NCBI RefSeq assembly: GCF_029846115.1
Contig: NZ_JARVZZ010000001.1
Span: 1,240,001 to 1,304,000, forward strand
DNA: 64,000 bases
From: Serratia marcescens
Lineage (GTDB): Bacteria > Pseudomonadota > Gammaproteobacteria > Enterobacterales > Enterobacteriaceae
Reading direction: 5' to 3'
Below the pieces are notes generated by a model. It was not told the DNA's origin, searched no databases, and saw nothing but the letters and a program-made list of their open reading frames with translations. Both the position numbers and the translations under genes were made by a program. How positions within the stretch are numbered: the stretch's first letter is position 1; each line of letters starts with the position of its first letter. Of the stretch, positions 41,182 to 50,160 are shown one piece after another.

Positions 41182-42387
41182 ATGGATACTGCCGTGAACG
41201 ACATCAATCGAAAGGAAATGCAGGAGCGCGAAGAACACCGGTTCGCCGCTGATTTTTCTCCGGCGTCGGGCTTCTTCTTTACCTCCCCTTTCCGCAGCTT
41301 GACCACCACCGGTTGTTTCAGCCGCATTCGCCTGCCGGCCGCGGACGGCGCCGATCTGAACGGCGAGTTCCAGCGTAGCGTGCGGCAGGCGTTTGCCGAT
41401 GCCCGTCAGGCCGGCATCAAAAACCCGCTGCTGTGCGGCGCCATCCCGTTCGATACCCGGCAGCCTTCGGCGCTGTTTATTCCACAGCAGAGCCGCTGGT
41501 TCGATCGCGCCGCCTTTATGGCCGGCGTTCGGCCGGCGGCGAACGGCCCTGAACTGGCCGGCGTGACGGAGCTGCCGCCGCAGCAGCCGTTCATGAACAT
41601 GGTCAGCGATGCCGTTGACGCGATGAAGGCCGGTGAGCTGGATAAAGTGGTGCTGTCGCGCCTGCTGGAGATCGAAACGCGTCAGCCGGTGGATCGCCAT
41701 GCGCTGATGGCGCGCGTGATTGCCCAGAACCCGCACGGTTTCCATTTCCATGTGCCGCTGGAGCAGGGCGCGCTGTTGGGCGCCAGCCCAGAGCTGCTGT
41801 TGCGCCAGGACGGCGGCCGTTTCTATTCCAACCCGCTGGCCGGTTCCGCCCGGCGCGAGGCCGACCCGCAACGCGATCGCGAAGTGGGAGAGCGGCTGAT
41901 GGCCTCGGCGAAAGATCGCCACGAGCATCGCATCGTCACCGAAAGCATGCGTGACGTGCTGGCCGGCCGCTGCCGCTACCTGAATGTGCCGCACACCCCC
42001 GAATTGTTGACCACCACGACGCTGTGGCACCTCTCCACGCCGATCGACGGCGAGGCGGCGTCTCCAGACGAAAATGCCCTGTCGCTGGCCTGCCTGCTGC
42101 ACCCGACGCCGGCGCTGTGCGGCATGCCGACGGCCGAGGCGCACGCCCTGATCGGCAAGCTGGAGCCGTTCGATCGCGGCCTGTTCGGCGGCATCGTCGG
42201 CTGGTGCGACGACGAAGGCAACGGCGAGTGGGTAGTGACTATCCGCTGCGGCACCGTTGACGGCAACCGGGTGCGGCTGTTCGCCGGCGCCGGCATCGTG
42301 GAAGACTCTTCACCCGAATCTGAATGGCATGAAACAGGCACCAAACTCAGCACCATTCTGCGTGCCTTTGGTATGAATCAAGGATAA
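41182..42387 (+). CDS. entC: Isochorismate synthase EntC
   Basis: A 401-residue chorismate-utilising enzyme that makes isochorismate, the first step to 2,3-dihydroxybenzoate. Family motifs are [46 protein letters not shown], the [13 protein letters not shown] metal-binding helix, [18 protein letters not shown] and the late [17 protein letters not shown]. coli EntC has 391 residues. It is the first gene of the entCEB operon, 7 bp before entE. Confidence 0.96.
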   Translation: MDTAVNDINRKEMQEREEHRFAADFSPASGFFFTSPFRSLTTTGCFSRIRLPAADGADLNGEFQRSVRQAFADARQAGIKNPLLCGAIPFDTRQPSALFIPQQSRWFDRAAFMAGVRPAANGPELAGVTELPPQQPFMNMVSDAVDAMKAGELDKVVLSRLLEIETRQPVDRHALMARVIAQNPHGFHFHVPLEQGALLGASPELLLRQDGGRFYSNPLAGSARREADPQRDREVGERLMASAKDRHEHRIVTESMRDVLAGRCRYLNVPHTPELLTTTTLWHLSTPIDGEAASPDENALSLACLLHPTPALCGMPTAEAHALIGKLEPFDRGLFGGIVGWCDDEGNGEWVVTIRCGTVDGNRVRLFAGAGIVEDSSPESEWHETGTKLSTILRAFGMNQG

Positions 42388-42394
42388 CGACAAG

Positions 42395-44023
42395 ATGAGC
42401 ATTGCCTTTACCCCCTGGCCGGCGGAGTTCGCCAGCCGCTATCGCGAGCGCGGCTACTGGATTGACAAGCCGCTGACCGAAATTCTCGACCGCCAGGCCA
42501 ACAACGACGCCCCGGCGATTATCGACGCCCAGGGCAGCCTGACCTACCGCGAGCTGCAGCAGCGCGCCGATCGCCTGGCGGCCGCTCTGCAGCGCCGCGG
42601 CGTGAAATCCGGCGACACCGCGCTGGTGCAGCTGGGCAACGTGGCGGAGTTCTATATCGTGTTCTTCGCGCTGCTGAAAATTGGCGTGGCGCCGGTCAAC
42701 GCGCTGTTCAGCCACCAGCGCAGCGAGCTGAACGCCTATGCCGAGCAGATCAAACCGGCGCTGCTGATCGCCGATCGCCAGCACGCGCTGTTTGCCGACG
42801 ATCAATTCCTGAACGCCTTTCGCGATGCGCATCCTTCGCTGCGGGTTGTGGCGCTGCGCAGCCAGCCCGAGGGCGAGCTGGCGCTGGCCGCCTGGCTGGG
42901 CGAAGCCAGCGACGGTTTCGTCGCGCAGCCTTCCGCGGCCGATCAGGTGGCGTTCTTCCAGCTTTCCGGCGGCAGCACCGGTACGCCGAAGCTGATCCCG
43001 CGTACCCACAATGATTACTACTACAGCATTCGCCGCAGCGTGGAGATCTGCCGTTTCGACGCGCAGACCCGCTATCTGTGCGCGCTGCCGGTGGCGCACA
43101 ACTACCCGATGAGCTCGCCGGGCGTGCTGGGCGTGTTTTATGGCGCCGGGCTGGTGGTGTTCGCCGCCGATCCGGACGCCGGGCAGTGCTTCCGCCTGAT
43201 CGAACAGTACCAAATCAACGTGACGGCGCTGGTGCCGCCGGCGGTCACGCTGTGGCTGCAGGCGATCGAAGAGTGGGGTGGCAATGCCCAGCTCGCCAGC
43301 CTGAAACTGCTGCAGGTGGGCGGCGCCAAATTGGGCGAGACGCTGGCAGCGCGCATTCAGAACGAAATCGGCTGCCAACTGCAGCAGGTGTTCGGCATGG
43401 CGGAAGGGCTGGTGAACTACACCCGGCTGGACGACGACGAACGCCACATCCTGGCGACGCAAGGGCGGCCGATGTCGCCGGACGACGAGGTGTGGGTGGC
43501 GGATGACGACGGCAATTCATTGCCGGCGGGCGAGGTCGGCCGGTTGATGACGCGCGGGCCTTATACCTTCCGCGGTTACTACCAGAGCCCGGCGCACAAC
43601 GCCGATGCCTTCGACGCCGACGGTTTCTACTGCTCCGGCGATCTGATCAGCATCAGCGAAGACGGCTACATCACCGTGCAGGGGCGGCAGAAAGACCAGA
43701 TCAACCGCGGCGGGGAAAAGATCGCCGCCGAGGAGATCGAGAACCTGCTGCTGCGTCATCCGGACGTGATCAACGCCGCGCTGGTGTCGATGCCGGACGC
43801 GCTGATGGGGGAGAAGAGCTGCGCCTATATTATCGCCAACGCGCCGCTGAAACCGGTGGTGCTACGCCGCCACCTGCGCGAGCAGGGCGTGGCGGACTTC
43901 AAACTGCCGGATCGTTTTATTCAGGTGGACAGCCTGCCGCTGACCCCGGTCGGCAAAGTGGACAAAAAACGGCTGCGCCAGCAGCTCGACGCGCAACTAC
44001 AGACTCAGGCTCAGGGAGATTAA
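42395..44023 (+). CDS. entE: 2,3-Dihydroxybenzoate-AMP ligase EntE
   Basis: A 542-residue ANL-superfamily enzyme that adenylates DHB and loads it onto the EntB aryl carrier. It shows [21 protein letters not shown] (P-loop SGGSTGTPK), [39 protein letters not shown], the hinge [15 protein letters not shown] and [10 protein letters not shown] with the catalytic Lys. The length is close to E. coli EntE (536). An AAGGA site precedes the ATG. The activated DHB can supply both EntF and, through EntB, the VibH-like and Cy proteins. Confidence 0.97.
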   Translation: MSIAFTPWPAEFASRYRERGYWIDKPLTEILDRQANNDAPAIIDAQGSLTYRELQQRADRLAAALQRRGVKSGDTALVQLGNVAEFYIVFFALLKIGVAPVNALFSHQRSELNAYAEQIKPALLIADRQHALFADDQFLNAFRDAHPSLRVVALRSQPEGELALAAWLGEASDGFVAQPSAADQVAFFQLSGGSTGTPKLIPRTHNDYYYSIRRSVEICRFDAQTRYLCALPVAHNYPMSSPGVLGVFYGAGLVVFAADPDAGQCFRLIEQYQINVTALVPPAVTLWLQAIEEWGGNAQLASLKLLQVGGAKLGETLAARIQNEIGCQLQQVFGMAEGLVNYTRLDDDERHILATQGRPMSPDDEVWVADDDGNSLPAGEVGRLMTRGPYTFRGYYQSPAHNADAFDADGFYCSGDLISISEDGYITVQGRQKDQINRGGEKIAAEEIENLLLRHPDVINAALVSMPDALMGEKSCAYIIANAPLKPVVLRRHLREQGVADFKLPDRFIQVDSLPLTPVGKVDKKRLRQQLDAQLQTQAQGD

Positions 44024-44026
44024 TCG

Positions 44027-44887
44027 ATGGCCATTCCAAAACTTAATGATTACGCGCTGCCGACGGCGGACGAACTGCCGCAAAATAAAGTCACCTGGCA
44101 GGTAGAACCGCAGCGCGCCGCGCTGCTGATCCACGACATGCAGCAGTATTTCCTCAATTTCTGGGGCGAAGACAGTGCGCTGATTAAACAGGTGGTGGAG
44201 AACATCGCCAGCCTGCGCCGCTACTGCAAACAGCAGGGCATTCCGGTGTTCTATACCGCGCAGCCGAACCAGCAGAGCGATGAAGATCGCGCGCTGTTGA
44301 ACGACATGTGGGGGCCGGGCCTGAACAAACACCCCGAGCAGCAGGCGGTGACCGCCGCGCTGGCGCCGGACGAAGACGACACGGTGCTGGTGAAATGGCG
44401 CTACAGCGCCTTCCACCGCTCGCCGCTGCAGGAGATCCTGCAGGAGTCCGGCCGCGATCAGCTGATCATCTGCGGCGTGTATGCGCACATCGGCTGCCTG
44501 ACCACCGCCATCGACGCCTTCATGCGCAACATCCAGCCGTTCATGGTGGCCGACGGCCTGGCGGATTTCTCGCGCGACGAACACCTGATGGCGCTGCGTT
44601 ACACCGCCGGCCGCTGCGGCCGGGTAGTGACCACCGCGTCTCTGTTGCCGACTGCCGGTATCGCCAGCATCGATGCGCTGCGTCAGCAGATCCTGCCGCT
44701 GTTGGACGAAGACAGCGAAGACATGGGCAACGATGAGAACCTGATCGATTACGGCCTGGATTCGGTGCGCATCATGGAGCTGGCGACCCGCTGGCGCAAG
44801 ATCCGCGGCGACATCGACTTTATCGCGCTGGCGCGCAACCCGACCATCGACAGCTGGTGGGCGCTGCTTTCCGAAGAGAAAGCCTGA
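44027..44887 (+). CDS. entB: Isochorismatase / aryl carrier protein EntB
   Basis: A 286-residue bifunctional protein. Residues 1-205 are the isochorismatase that makes 2,3-dihydro-2,3-dihydroxybenzoate and pyruvate ([14 protein letters not shown] with the catalytic Asp, [20 protein letters not shown]). The C-terminal 75 residues are the aryl carrier domain, with [14 protein letters not shown] and Ser246 for phosphopantetheine. E. coli EntB has 285. It starts 3 bp after entE with GGAGATTAATCG before the ATG. In E. coli entA follows directly, but here there is no entA and yncE follows instead. Confidence 0.97.
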   Translation: MAIPKLNDYALPTADELPQNKVTWQVEPQRAALLIHDMQQYFLNFWGEDSALIKQVVENIASLRRYCKQQGIPVFYTAQPNQQSDEDRALLNDMWGPGLNKHPEQQAVTAALAPDEDDTVLVKWRYSAFHRSPLQEILQESGRDQLIICGVYAHIGCLTTAIDAFMRNIQPFMVADGLADFSRDEHLMALRYTAGRCGRVVTTASLLPTAGIASIDALRQQILPLLDEDSEDMGNDENLIDYGLDSVRIMELATRWRKIRGDIDFIALARNPTIDSWWALLSEEKA

Positions 44888-44903
44888 TTTTAATAACGAG
44901 AGA

Positions 44904-44923
44904 GGGCGGCCGAGCGGCCGCCC
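44904..44923 (+). terminator. Hairpin between entB and yncE
   Basis: GGGCGGCC GAGC GGCCGCCC forms a perfect 8-bp stem without a T run, 16 bp after entB. It is probably a stability element or a weak terminator within the entCEB-yncE transcript. Confidence 0.55.
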
Positions 44924-44947
44924 CGTTGGCTCTATAAGGAGATTTTA

Positions 44948-46012
44948 ATGAATACGTTGATCACCAAGGGAAAACGTGCGGCATTTCCGCTGATGCTGTT
45001 GTCCACGCTGCTGTTCTCCAACTCGCTGCTGGCGCAGACCGCGCCGGAAGTGCTGCGCAAGCCGGTTGGCAAGGGCGCCTATGAAATGGCCTACAGCCCG
45101 AGCGAGAACGCGCTCTACCTGGCAACGTCGCAGAGCCGCAAGCTGGACAAGGGCGGCATCGTTTACCGTCTGGATCCGACCACGCTGGACGTGACCCAAA
45201 TTATCCATAACGACATCAAGCCGTTCGGCGCCGCCGTTAACGCCAAGACCGGCACGCTGTTCTTCGGCAACACCGTCAATAACTCGGTGACCGCCATCGA
45301 CGCCAAGACCGGCGACGTGAAAGGCCGCCTGGTGCTGGACGCGCGCAAGCGTTCCGAGACCGTCAAGCCGCTGGCGCCGCGCGAACTGGTGGCGGATGCC
45401 GACAGCGATACCCTGTACATCACCGGGCTGGGTGAATCCAGCGTGGTGTGGGTGGTGGACGGCAAGGATCTGACCCTGCGCGCCACCGTGACCGACACCG
45501 GCAAATACGGCACCGGCCTGGCGCTGGACGCCGCCGCCAAACGCCTGTACGTCACCAACGCCGACGGCGAGCTGGTGACCATCGACACCCAATCCAACAA
45601 GGTGCTGTCGCGCAAGAAGCTGGATGAGTCCAAAGAGCACTTCTTCCTGAACATCAGCCTGGATACCGCTACCCATCGCGCGTTCATCACCGATTCCAAG
45701 CAGCCGCAGGTGCTGGTGGTGGATACGCGCAACGGCAACATCCTGAGCAAGATCGACGTGCCGGAATCGCTGGCGGTGCTGTTCAACCCGGCGCGCAATG
45801 AAGTTTACGTCACCCATCGCCAGGCGGGTGAAGTGAGCGTAATCGACGCCAAGAGCTACAAGGTGCTGAACACCATCAAGACGCCGACCCACCCGAACAG
45901 CCTGGCGCTGTCGCCGGACGGCCAGACGCTGTACGTCAGCGTCAAGCAGGCCTCCAGCCGCGAGAAAGAAGCCACCGCGCCGGACGATGTGATCCGCGTA
46001 GCGCTGAAATAA
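44948..46012 (+). CDS. yncE: YncE periplasmic beta-propeller protein
   Basis: A 354-residue orthologue of E. coli YncE (353), clear over the whole length: EVLRKPVGKGAYEMAYS, ALYLATSQSRKLDKGG, FGNTVNNSVTAIDAKTG, RELVADADSDTLYI, KEHFFLNISLDTATHRAFITDSK and PTHPNSLALSPDGQTLYVSVKQ. The signal peptide ends near LLAQTA. The fold is a seven-bladed propeller; YncE is reported to be iron-repressed and to bind DNA in vitro, but its role is unknown. In E. coli it lies beside the TonB-dependent receptor gene yncD; here it follows entCEB. A TAAGGAG site precedes the ATG. A longer paralogue lies at 30136 in the second siderophore operon. Confidence 0.93.
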   Translation: MNTLITKGKRAAFPLMLLSTLLFSNSLLAQTAPEVLRKPVGKGAYEMAYSPSENALYLATSQSRKLDKGGIVYRLDPTTLDVTQIIHNDIKPFGAAVNAKTGTLFFGNTVNNSVTAIDAKTGDVKGRLVLDARKRSETVKPLAPRELVADADSDTLYITGLGESSVVWVVDGKDLTLRATVTDTGKYGTGLALDAAAKRLYVTNADGELVTIDTQSNKVLSRKKLDESKEHFFLNISLDTATHRAFITDSKQPQVLVVDTRNGNILSKIDVPESLAVLFNPARNEVYVTHRQAGEVSVIDAKSYKVLNTIKTPTHPNSLALSPDGQTLYVSVKQASSREKEATAPDDVIRVALK

Positions 46013-46037
46013 TCCCACGCAGGGTAAGCGCACATCG

Positions 46038-46073
46038 AACAGGCGAAGCGGCGACGCTTCGCCTGTTTTTTTT
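46038..46073 (+). terminator. Terminator of entCEB-yncE
   Basis: AACAGGCGAAGC and GCTTCGCCTGTT form a perfect 12-bp stem followed by eight T. It marks the right end of the iron locus. Confidence 0.95.
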
Positions 46074-46133
46074 CGCCCCAGGATCTGCGGTATAAAGAGT
46101 GCATTGATCCGTTAACCCGAAGGAACGTTGGTT

Positions 46134-46751
46134 ATGTCCGCCTCGCGTACCCCGCTGTTGTTGTCCATTATCACCCTGATGCTGCTGGCCGCGCTGATCC
46201 ACAGCGGCATTCGCCCTTACGATCGCACCACCTGGCTGATGGAGGTGGCGCCGGTATTGATCGCCTTGCCGCTGCTGTGGCTGACCCATCGCCGTTATCC
46301 GCTGACGCCGCTGCTCTATACGCTGATTTTCTTCCATGCGTTGATCCTGATTTTCGGTGGCATGTACAGCTACGCCCGCGTGCCGCTGGGGTTTGAGGTG
46401 CAGCAGTGGCTGGATCTTGACCGCAACCCGTACGACAAACTGGGGCACTTCTTCCAGGGGCTGGTGCCGGCGCTGGTGGCGCGCGAGATCCTGCAGCGCG
46501 GCGGTTATGTGCAGGGCCGCAAGATGCTGGGCTTTGTGGTGTGTTGCATCGCGCTGGCCATCAGCGCCGTGTATGAGCTGATCGAGTGGTGGGCGGCGCT
46601 GGCGCTGGGCCAGGGCGCCGACGAGTTTCTCGGCACCCAGGGCGACCCGTGGGATACCCAGTCCGACATGTTCTGCGCGTTGCTCGGCGCGCTATGCGGT
46701 TTGCTGCTGTTCGCCGGTTGGCAAGACCGGCAAATTCGCCGCCTGCGCTGA
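46134..46751 (+). CDS. yjdF: YjdF inner membrane protein (DUF2238)
   Basis: A 205-residue membrane protein with about six helices. The conserved polar residues of the DUF2238 family are visible: FGGMYSYARVPLG, RNPYDKLGHFFQG, AVYELIEWW and GTQGDPWDTQSDM. Function unknown. The ATG at 46134 follows AAGGAACG; a TTG two codons upstream is also in frame. It is monocistronic with its own terminator. Confidence 0.9.
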   Translation: MSASRTPLLLSIITLMLLAALIHSGIRPYDRTTWLMEVAPVLIALPLLWLTHRRYPLTPLLYTLIFFHALILIFGGMYSYARVPLGFEVQQWLDLDRNPYDKLGHFFQGLVPALVAREILQRGGYVQGRKMLGFVVCCIALAISAVYELIEWWAALALGQGADEFLGTQGDPWDTQSDMFCALLGALCGLLLFAGWQDRQIRRLR

Positions 46752-46773
46752 GTATTTTCCGACGTTGATCAGG

Positions 46774-46797
46774 CCCGCCTTATGGCGGGTTTTTTTA
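46774..46797 (+). terminator. yjdF terminator
   Basis: CCCGCC TTAT GGCGGG followed by TTTTTTTAT, 22 bp after the stop. Confidence 0.9.
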
Positions 46798-47013
46798 TTT
46801 ATGTTCAGGTTGTTAACCCCTTTAGGGGCTCACTGGATTATGGCTATACGGCAAAATATTCTTTCTAATACTACGGATGATTTATTTTTATGTATTTGTT
46901 TTATATATTCTTTGTGTATTTTGTTAAGAATTTTCTTATCCTCTGCGCTATGCTAATATCGCCATGTTTGGTAGGGGATAATTGGCGTTAATAAGTTTAT
47001 CGCGCAGGGAATT

Positions 47014-47805
47014 ATGAGATACATAATTAATAATAATATTAAATATCATGAAGATAGATCGGAGCTGGTCTCGCTGCATGACGATACCCCGCCGATTGTG
47101 CTGACGGCCACGCTGAACCGCCTGCTTTCCGCGCTGGTGCGCAACAATAACCTGGTGCTTTCCCGCGAAACGCTGTTGATGCAGGTGTGGGAGGCGCACG
47201 GCCAGGTCGCCTCCGGCAACAACCTCAACAACACCATTTCGATTCTGCGCAAAGCGTTTTCTTCGCTCGGCGAGGAAGAGATCATCGTCACCCTGCCGCG
47301 GCAGGGATTTATGTTTACCGCCGGTGAGCTGAATACGGCCGATAGCCTGGCGGAAAGCTTGCAAACGGTGGAGGCGGTACCGACACCGCCAGAAAAGGCG
47401 GCGCTTTCTTCTGGCGCTGTGCAAAGCCCGTGGTGGAAACTCGCCGCCGTGGCGCTGGTTCTGTTGGCCTTAGGCAGCGGTATTTGGGCGTGGCTGGAGG
47501 CGGGCTATCCTCCTGTCAGCGCAATCCCGGTGGGGAAAATCGGCAGCTGTGAAGTCCGCTTCGTCTCTTCCTACCATAAACCGGGGCCCGGTGAGGTCGA
47601 TTTGGCACATTTGAAAACGCTGCTGGAACAGCGGAATCACATCAACTGCAGCGAGCCCGGCACGCTGTTTTATTACGACAGCCTTTCGATAACACCGAAT
47701 ACCACGGGGCGGGTGAGAGTGTCTTACTTCTACTACTGCCCACAGGCGCAGATGAAGGCCGGCCAGGTACAATGCGAGAATTTCCATGAAAACAGCGGGT
47801 TATAA
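47014..47805 (+). CDS. ToxR/CadC-type membrane-anchored transcriptional regulator
   Basis: A 263-residue protein. Residues 1-105 are a winged-helix OmpR/PhoB-type DNA-binding domain (LTATLNRLLSALVRNNNLVLSRETLLMQVWE as helix 1-2 pattern, NNLNNTISILRKAF, IIVTLPRQGFMF wing). A single membrane helix follows at about 143-163 (LAAVALVLLALGSGIWAWL), then a periplasmic domain of about 100 residues with three cysteines. It probably senses a periplasmic signal and controls nearby genes. The stop overlaps the next gene by 20 bp. It resembles the YqeI-like regulators of enterobacteria; no specific name is claimed. Confidence 0.85.
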   Translation: MRYIINNNIKYHEDRSELVSLHDDTPPIVLTATLNRLLSALVRNNNLVLSRETLLMQVWEAHGQVASGNNLNNTISILRKAFSSLGEEEIIVTLPRQGFMFTAGELNTADSLAESLQTVEAVPTPPEKAALSSGAVQSPWWKLAAVALVLLALGSGIWAWLEAGYPPVSAIPVGKIGSCEVRFVSSYHKPGPGEVDLAHLKTLLEQRNHINCSEPGTLFYYDSLSITPNTTGRVRVSYFYYCPQAQMKAGQVQCENFHENSGL

Positions 47806-48277
47806 ATTTTTCCATCGTTATCGCTATGTGCTGTTGGCGCTTTTGGCGTTGCTCGGTGGTGCAGTGGCCTGTTACTCGTTGTGGTTCAAACCTCAGATCC
47901 CAGAATGTCGGGCGGTAATATGGGCAACGAATCGGCTGGAAGGCGAAACGCTGCGGCGTGCGTTATTGATCAGCGTCGTGCCGAACGGGGCGCGGCGCGC
48001 CAATCTGATCGTCAACGGCAGCTTTTTTGTCGGGGATGCTCGATACAGCATTGACCGGGTCGTGGTGGCGGACTATCAGCGGCAGGGCAACAACTATACT
48101 TTCACGATGGTAGCGAACAACAAAAGGCCCCATGATTCTTTAACATTACCGGAGCTGAATCGGCGCTTGCCTATGGTGGGCCAGCAGTATCATTTACGTA
48201 TTGAGCAGATAGACAGCCGACATTTCCTGTTCGTCAGTAATTCGGAACCGTTATTTGTCTGTACCGTGGCCTCGTAA
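47786..48277 (+). CDS. Small membrane protein partner of the ToxR-like regulator
   Basis: A 163-residue protein with a basic N-terminus, one membrane helix (about residues 13-32) and a periplasmic domain of about 130 residues with a likely beta-rich fold and two cysteines. The ATG lies inside the end of the preceding gene, so the two are translationally coupled. The arrangement parallels ToxR-ToxS and YqeI-YqeJ pairs, in which the second protein stabilises or tunes the first. I recognise no firm family; a FidL-like designation is possible. Confidence 0.75.
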   Translation: MKTAGYKFFHRYRYVLLALLALLGGAVACYSLWFKPQIPECRAVIWATNRLEGETLRRALLISVVPNGARRANLIVNGSFFVGDARYSIDRVVVADYQRQGNNYTFTMVANNKRPHDSLTLPELNRRLPMVGQQYHLRIEQIDSRHFLFVSNSEPLFVCTVAS

Positions 48278-48347
48278 TAGGGGGTTCCCTTGGCAATGAA
48301 GGGAACCCATAAACACGTTCACACCTGGTTGGATAAAGTAAAAAAGA

Positions 48348-49103
48348 CTAGCGCTCGTTATGATCTTTGTAGTTATTGATACATGGGCTACGGGCATCGC
48401 GCGGGCAGAAGGTTATTTGCTCCTCATGGCGTTGTGAGCTCTCGTTAAGAATACTATCGTAGTAATAGACATCCGCCCGTTGTTGGCAGCTGAGGCCCGC
48501 CTGTTGAATCATACGTTTAACTTTTTCTATATTTCCGTTGCCTAGCGTCATGCTATAGATTTGACAGTGCTGATAGTTACCCAGCGGATAAACATTAATG
48601 CGCGTGCTGTTTTGGTATAATACGACCGCGGCAAACGGCACTAAACACGCGGCGGCGATCATAATTAATCGCTGTATAGCGTGCCGCATGCTGGGGTCGC
48701 TCCTTTGGGAAGCGGGCAGGGTCATATTTTCAATTGTACTTTCATCCCGGTTGTTTGACTCCTCTTGGTGAATATTCATTTCATGAATATTTTTGGCGCT
48801 GAATTTAAACCCCTGTCGCGGGTAGGTGATAACAATTTCCTCCGCACCGAACTGCGCCAGCGACTTGCGTAATCCTGAAATGTAGTTGTTCAGGTTATTA
48901 TTAGACGCTTTCAATCCATGCTCAACCCAAACCTCATTAAGTAATCTATCACGAAGCAGCAGCTTATTATTATTCCTGATAAATAAGGAAAGCAGGCGAC
49001 TGGCAGGTTTGAGTAAAGCTATTTTATTATTGACGTTATCGATATGCGCCAATGTCCCTTCCTCCTCGTTATAGAGGATGCTGTCATTTATACAGTAAAT
49101 CAT
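48348..49103 (-). CDS. Second ToxR-like membrane-anchored regulator
   Basis: A 251-residue protein paralogous to the one at 47014. It has an N-terminal winged helix (LKPASRLLSLFIRNNNKLLLRDRLL, NNNLNNYISGLRKSL, IVITYPRQGFKF), a linker rich in Asn/Glu, one membrane helix at about 147-167 and a periplasmic tail with four cysteines, two of them near CPRDARSPC. It is divergent from the fimbrial operon, with 430 bp between. Regulation of that operon is the likely role, by position. It has no obvious partner gene of its own. Confidence 0.83.
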   Translation of the reverse strand: MIYCINDSILYNEEEGTLAHIDNVNNKIALLKPASRLLSLFIRNNNKLLLRDRLLNEVWVEHGLKASNNNLNNYISGLRKSLAQFGAEEIVITYPRQGFKFSAKNIHEMNIHQEESNNRDESTIENMTLPASQRSDPSMRHAIQRLIMIAAACLVPFAAVVLYQNSTRINVYPLGNYQHCQIYSMTLGNGNIEKVKRMIQQAGLSCQQRADVYYYDSILNESSQRHEEQITFCPRDARSPCINNYKDHNER

Positions 49104-49533
49104 TTTATTTACCCATCAACCTTCCTGTCGAGAGATGATTCTGAGACCTATTCAGGCTTTTTTCAATCCTTGCTGACAGGTGTAAATCAGATTTTTCTCT
49201 ATATGGGTATATATAGCGTGAAGTGTTTATTAATTGACAAGTTTTTTAAAATAAATATTGATAATTAATCTGTATTTTATGGTGTTAAAATCTATTTGTT
49301 TGCTATTTTTTTTATAAAAATCCTGTGTTTTTGTATTTTCACGACATAACATTTTATTTTCTGTTTTGAGAGGGTAAATTTGTTCCCACTGAAACGGAGC
49401 GGTAAACGTTACGTCTCAGCGACCACAAGAAACGTGGCCGGTATTAAAACGGTGGCGTTGAATGTTGAAGTCGAAGTGATGACTTATAAATTGGATTGAA
49501 TCCTCTTCTTGCTAAGGAATGTAAGGGCTTTAT
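49104..49533. other. AT-rich regulatory region between ToxR-like gene and fimbrial operon
   Basis: 430 bp without a credible gene. It is strongly AT-rich with several T and A tracts, a type of DNA often bound by H-NS and ToxR-like proteins. I looked for an inverted-repeat-bounded invertible promoter, as in fim and mrp systems, and saw none; there is also no recombinase gene nearby. The fimbrial promoter could not be fixed. Confidence 0.5.
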
Positions 49534-50082
49534 ATGAAACTGAATAAAATTATGCTGGCCGCAGTGATGGCTATGGGTGTCTCCTCTTTCGCTAACGCGG
49601 CAAATCAGGGCAGCGGTTCCGTTACCTTCACCGGTGAAATTATCGATGCGCCATGTTCTATTGCTGCTGACAATATCGACCAAACCATTCCGCTGGGCCA
49701 AATTTCTAACCTGAGCCTGAAAGATGGCCGTGAGTCTGACGTGAAGGAAGACTTCTCGATCAAATTGGAAGACTGTGCTTTTGCAACGGCTAAGACAGTG
49801 AAAACCACCTTTACCGGTGCACCGGGCGGCACTACCGGCGCTGACAAGAAAATGGTTGCTTTTGGCAGCGGCAGCACCGCTAAAGGCGCAAGCGTTGTGA
49901 TTACCGATAACAATAAGCCAATTGAGCTGGGCACTGCGACTGCCGGTCAGCTGCTCGATGTCGGTACCACCCAGGCTGAGCTGAAATTCCAGGCCTTCCT
50001 GAAAGGGAATGGCGGCGCTCTGGACACCATCGTTCCAGGTGCCTTCACCAGCGTGGTTAACTTCGCCCTGGATTATCAATAA
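49534..50082 (+). CDS. Major fimbrial subunit (MrpA/FimA-like)
   Basis: A 182-residue pilin exported by Sec. The signal peptide MKLNKIMLAAVMAMGVSS is cut near ANA-ANQG. The mature part has the pilin pattern GSGSVTFTGEIIDAPCSI, a second Cys in KLEDCAF that closes the disulfide, and the C-terminal beta-zipper VVNFALDYQ for donor-strand exchange. It is the first gene of the operon, in the place of mrpA. A strong terminator directly after it should raise its mRNA above that of the downstream genes. Confidence 0.93.
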   Translation: MKLNKIMLAAVMAMGVSSFANAANQGSGSVTFTGEIIDAPCSIAADNIDQTIPLGQISNLSLKDGRESDVKEDFSIKLEDCAFATAKTVKTTFTGAPGGTTGADKKMVAFGSGSTAKGASVVITDNNKPIELGTATAGQLLDVGTTQAELKFQAFLKGNGGALDTIVPGAFTSVVNFALDYQ

Positions 50083-50103
50083 GCAATAGTTATAAACGTA
50101 TCC

Positions 50104-50131
50104 AGCATGCGGGTTAACCGCATGCTTTTTT
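50104..50131 (+). terminator. Terminator after the major pilin gene
   Basis: AGCATGCGG and CCGCATGCT form a 9-bp stem with loop GTTAA followed by six T. Partial read-through would give high pilin and lower usher and chaperone levels, as known for other fimbrial operons. Confidence 0.9.
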
Positions 50132-50160
50132 AAATGGAATCTCATTGCCAGGAACGCGCT

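Noticed and set aside
44888..44947. Fur box before yncE
   Set aside because: The short gap holds only a GC hairpin and a ribosome-binding site; yncE is more likely transcribed from the entC promoter.
49104..49533. Invertible promoter element before the fimbrial operon
   Set aside because: No matching inverted repeats were seen by eye and no site-specific recombinase gene lies in the window.
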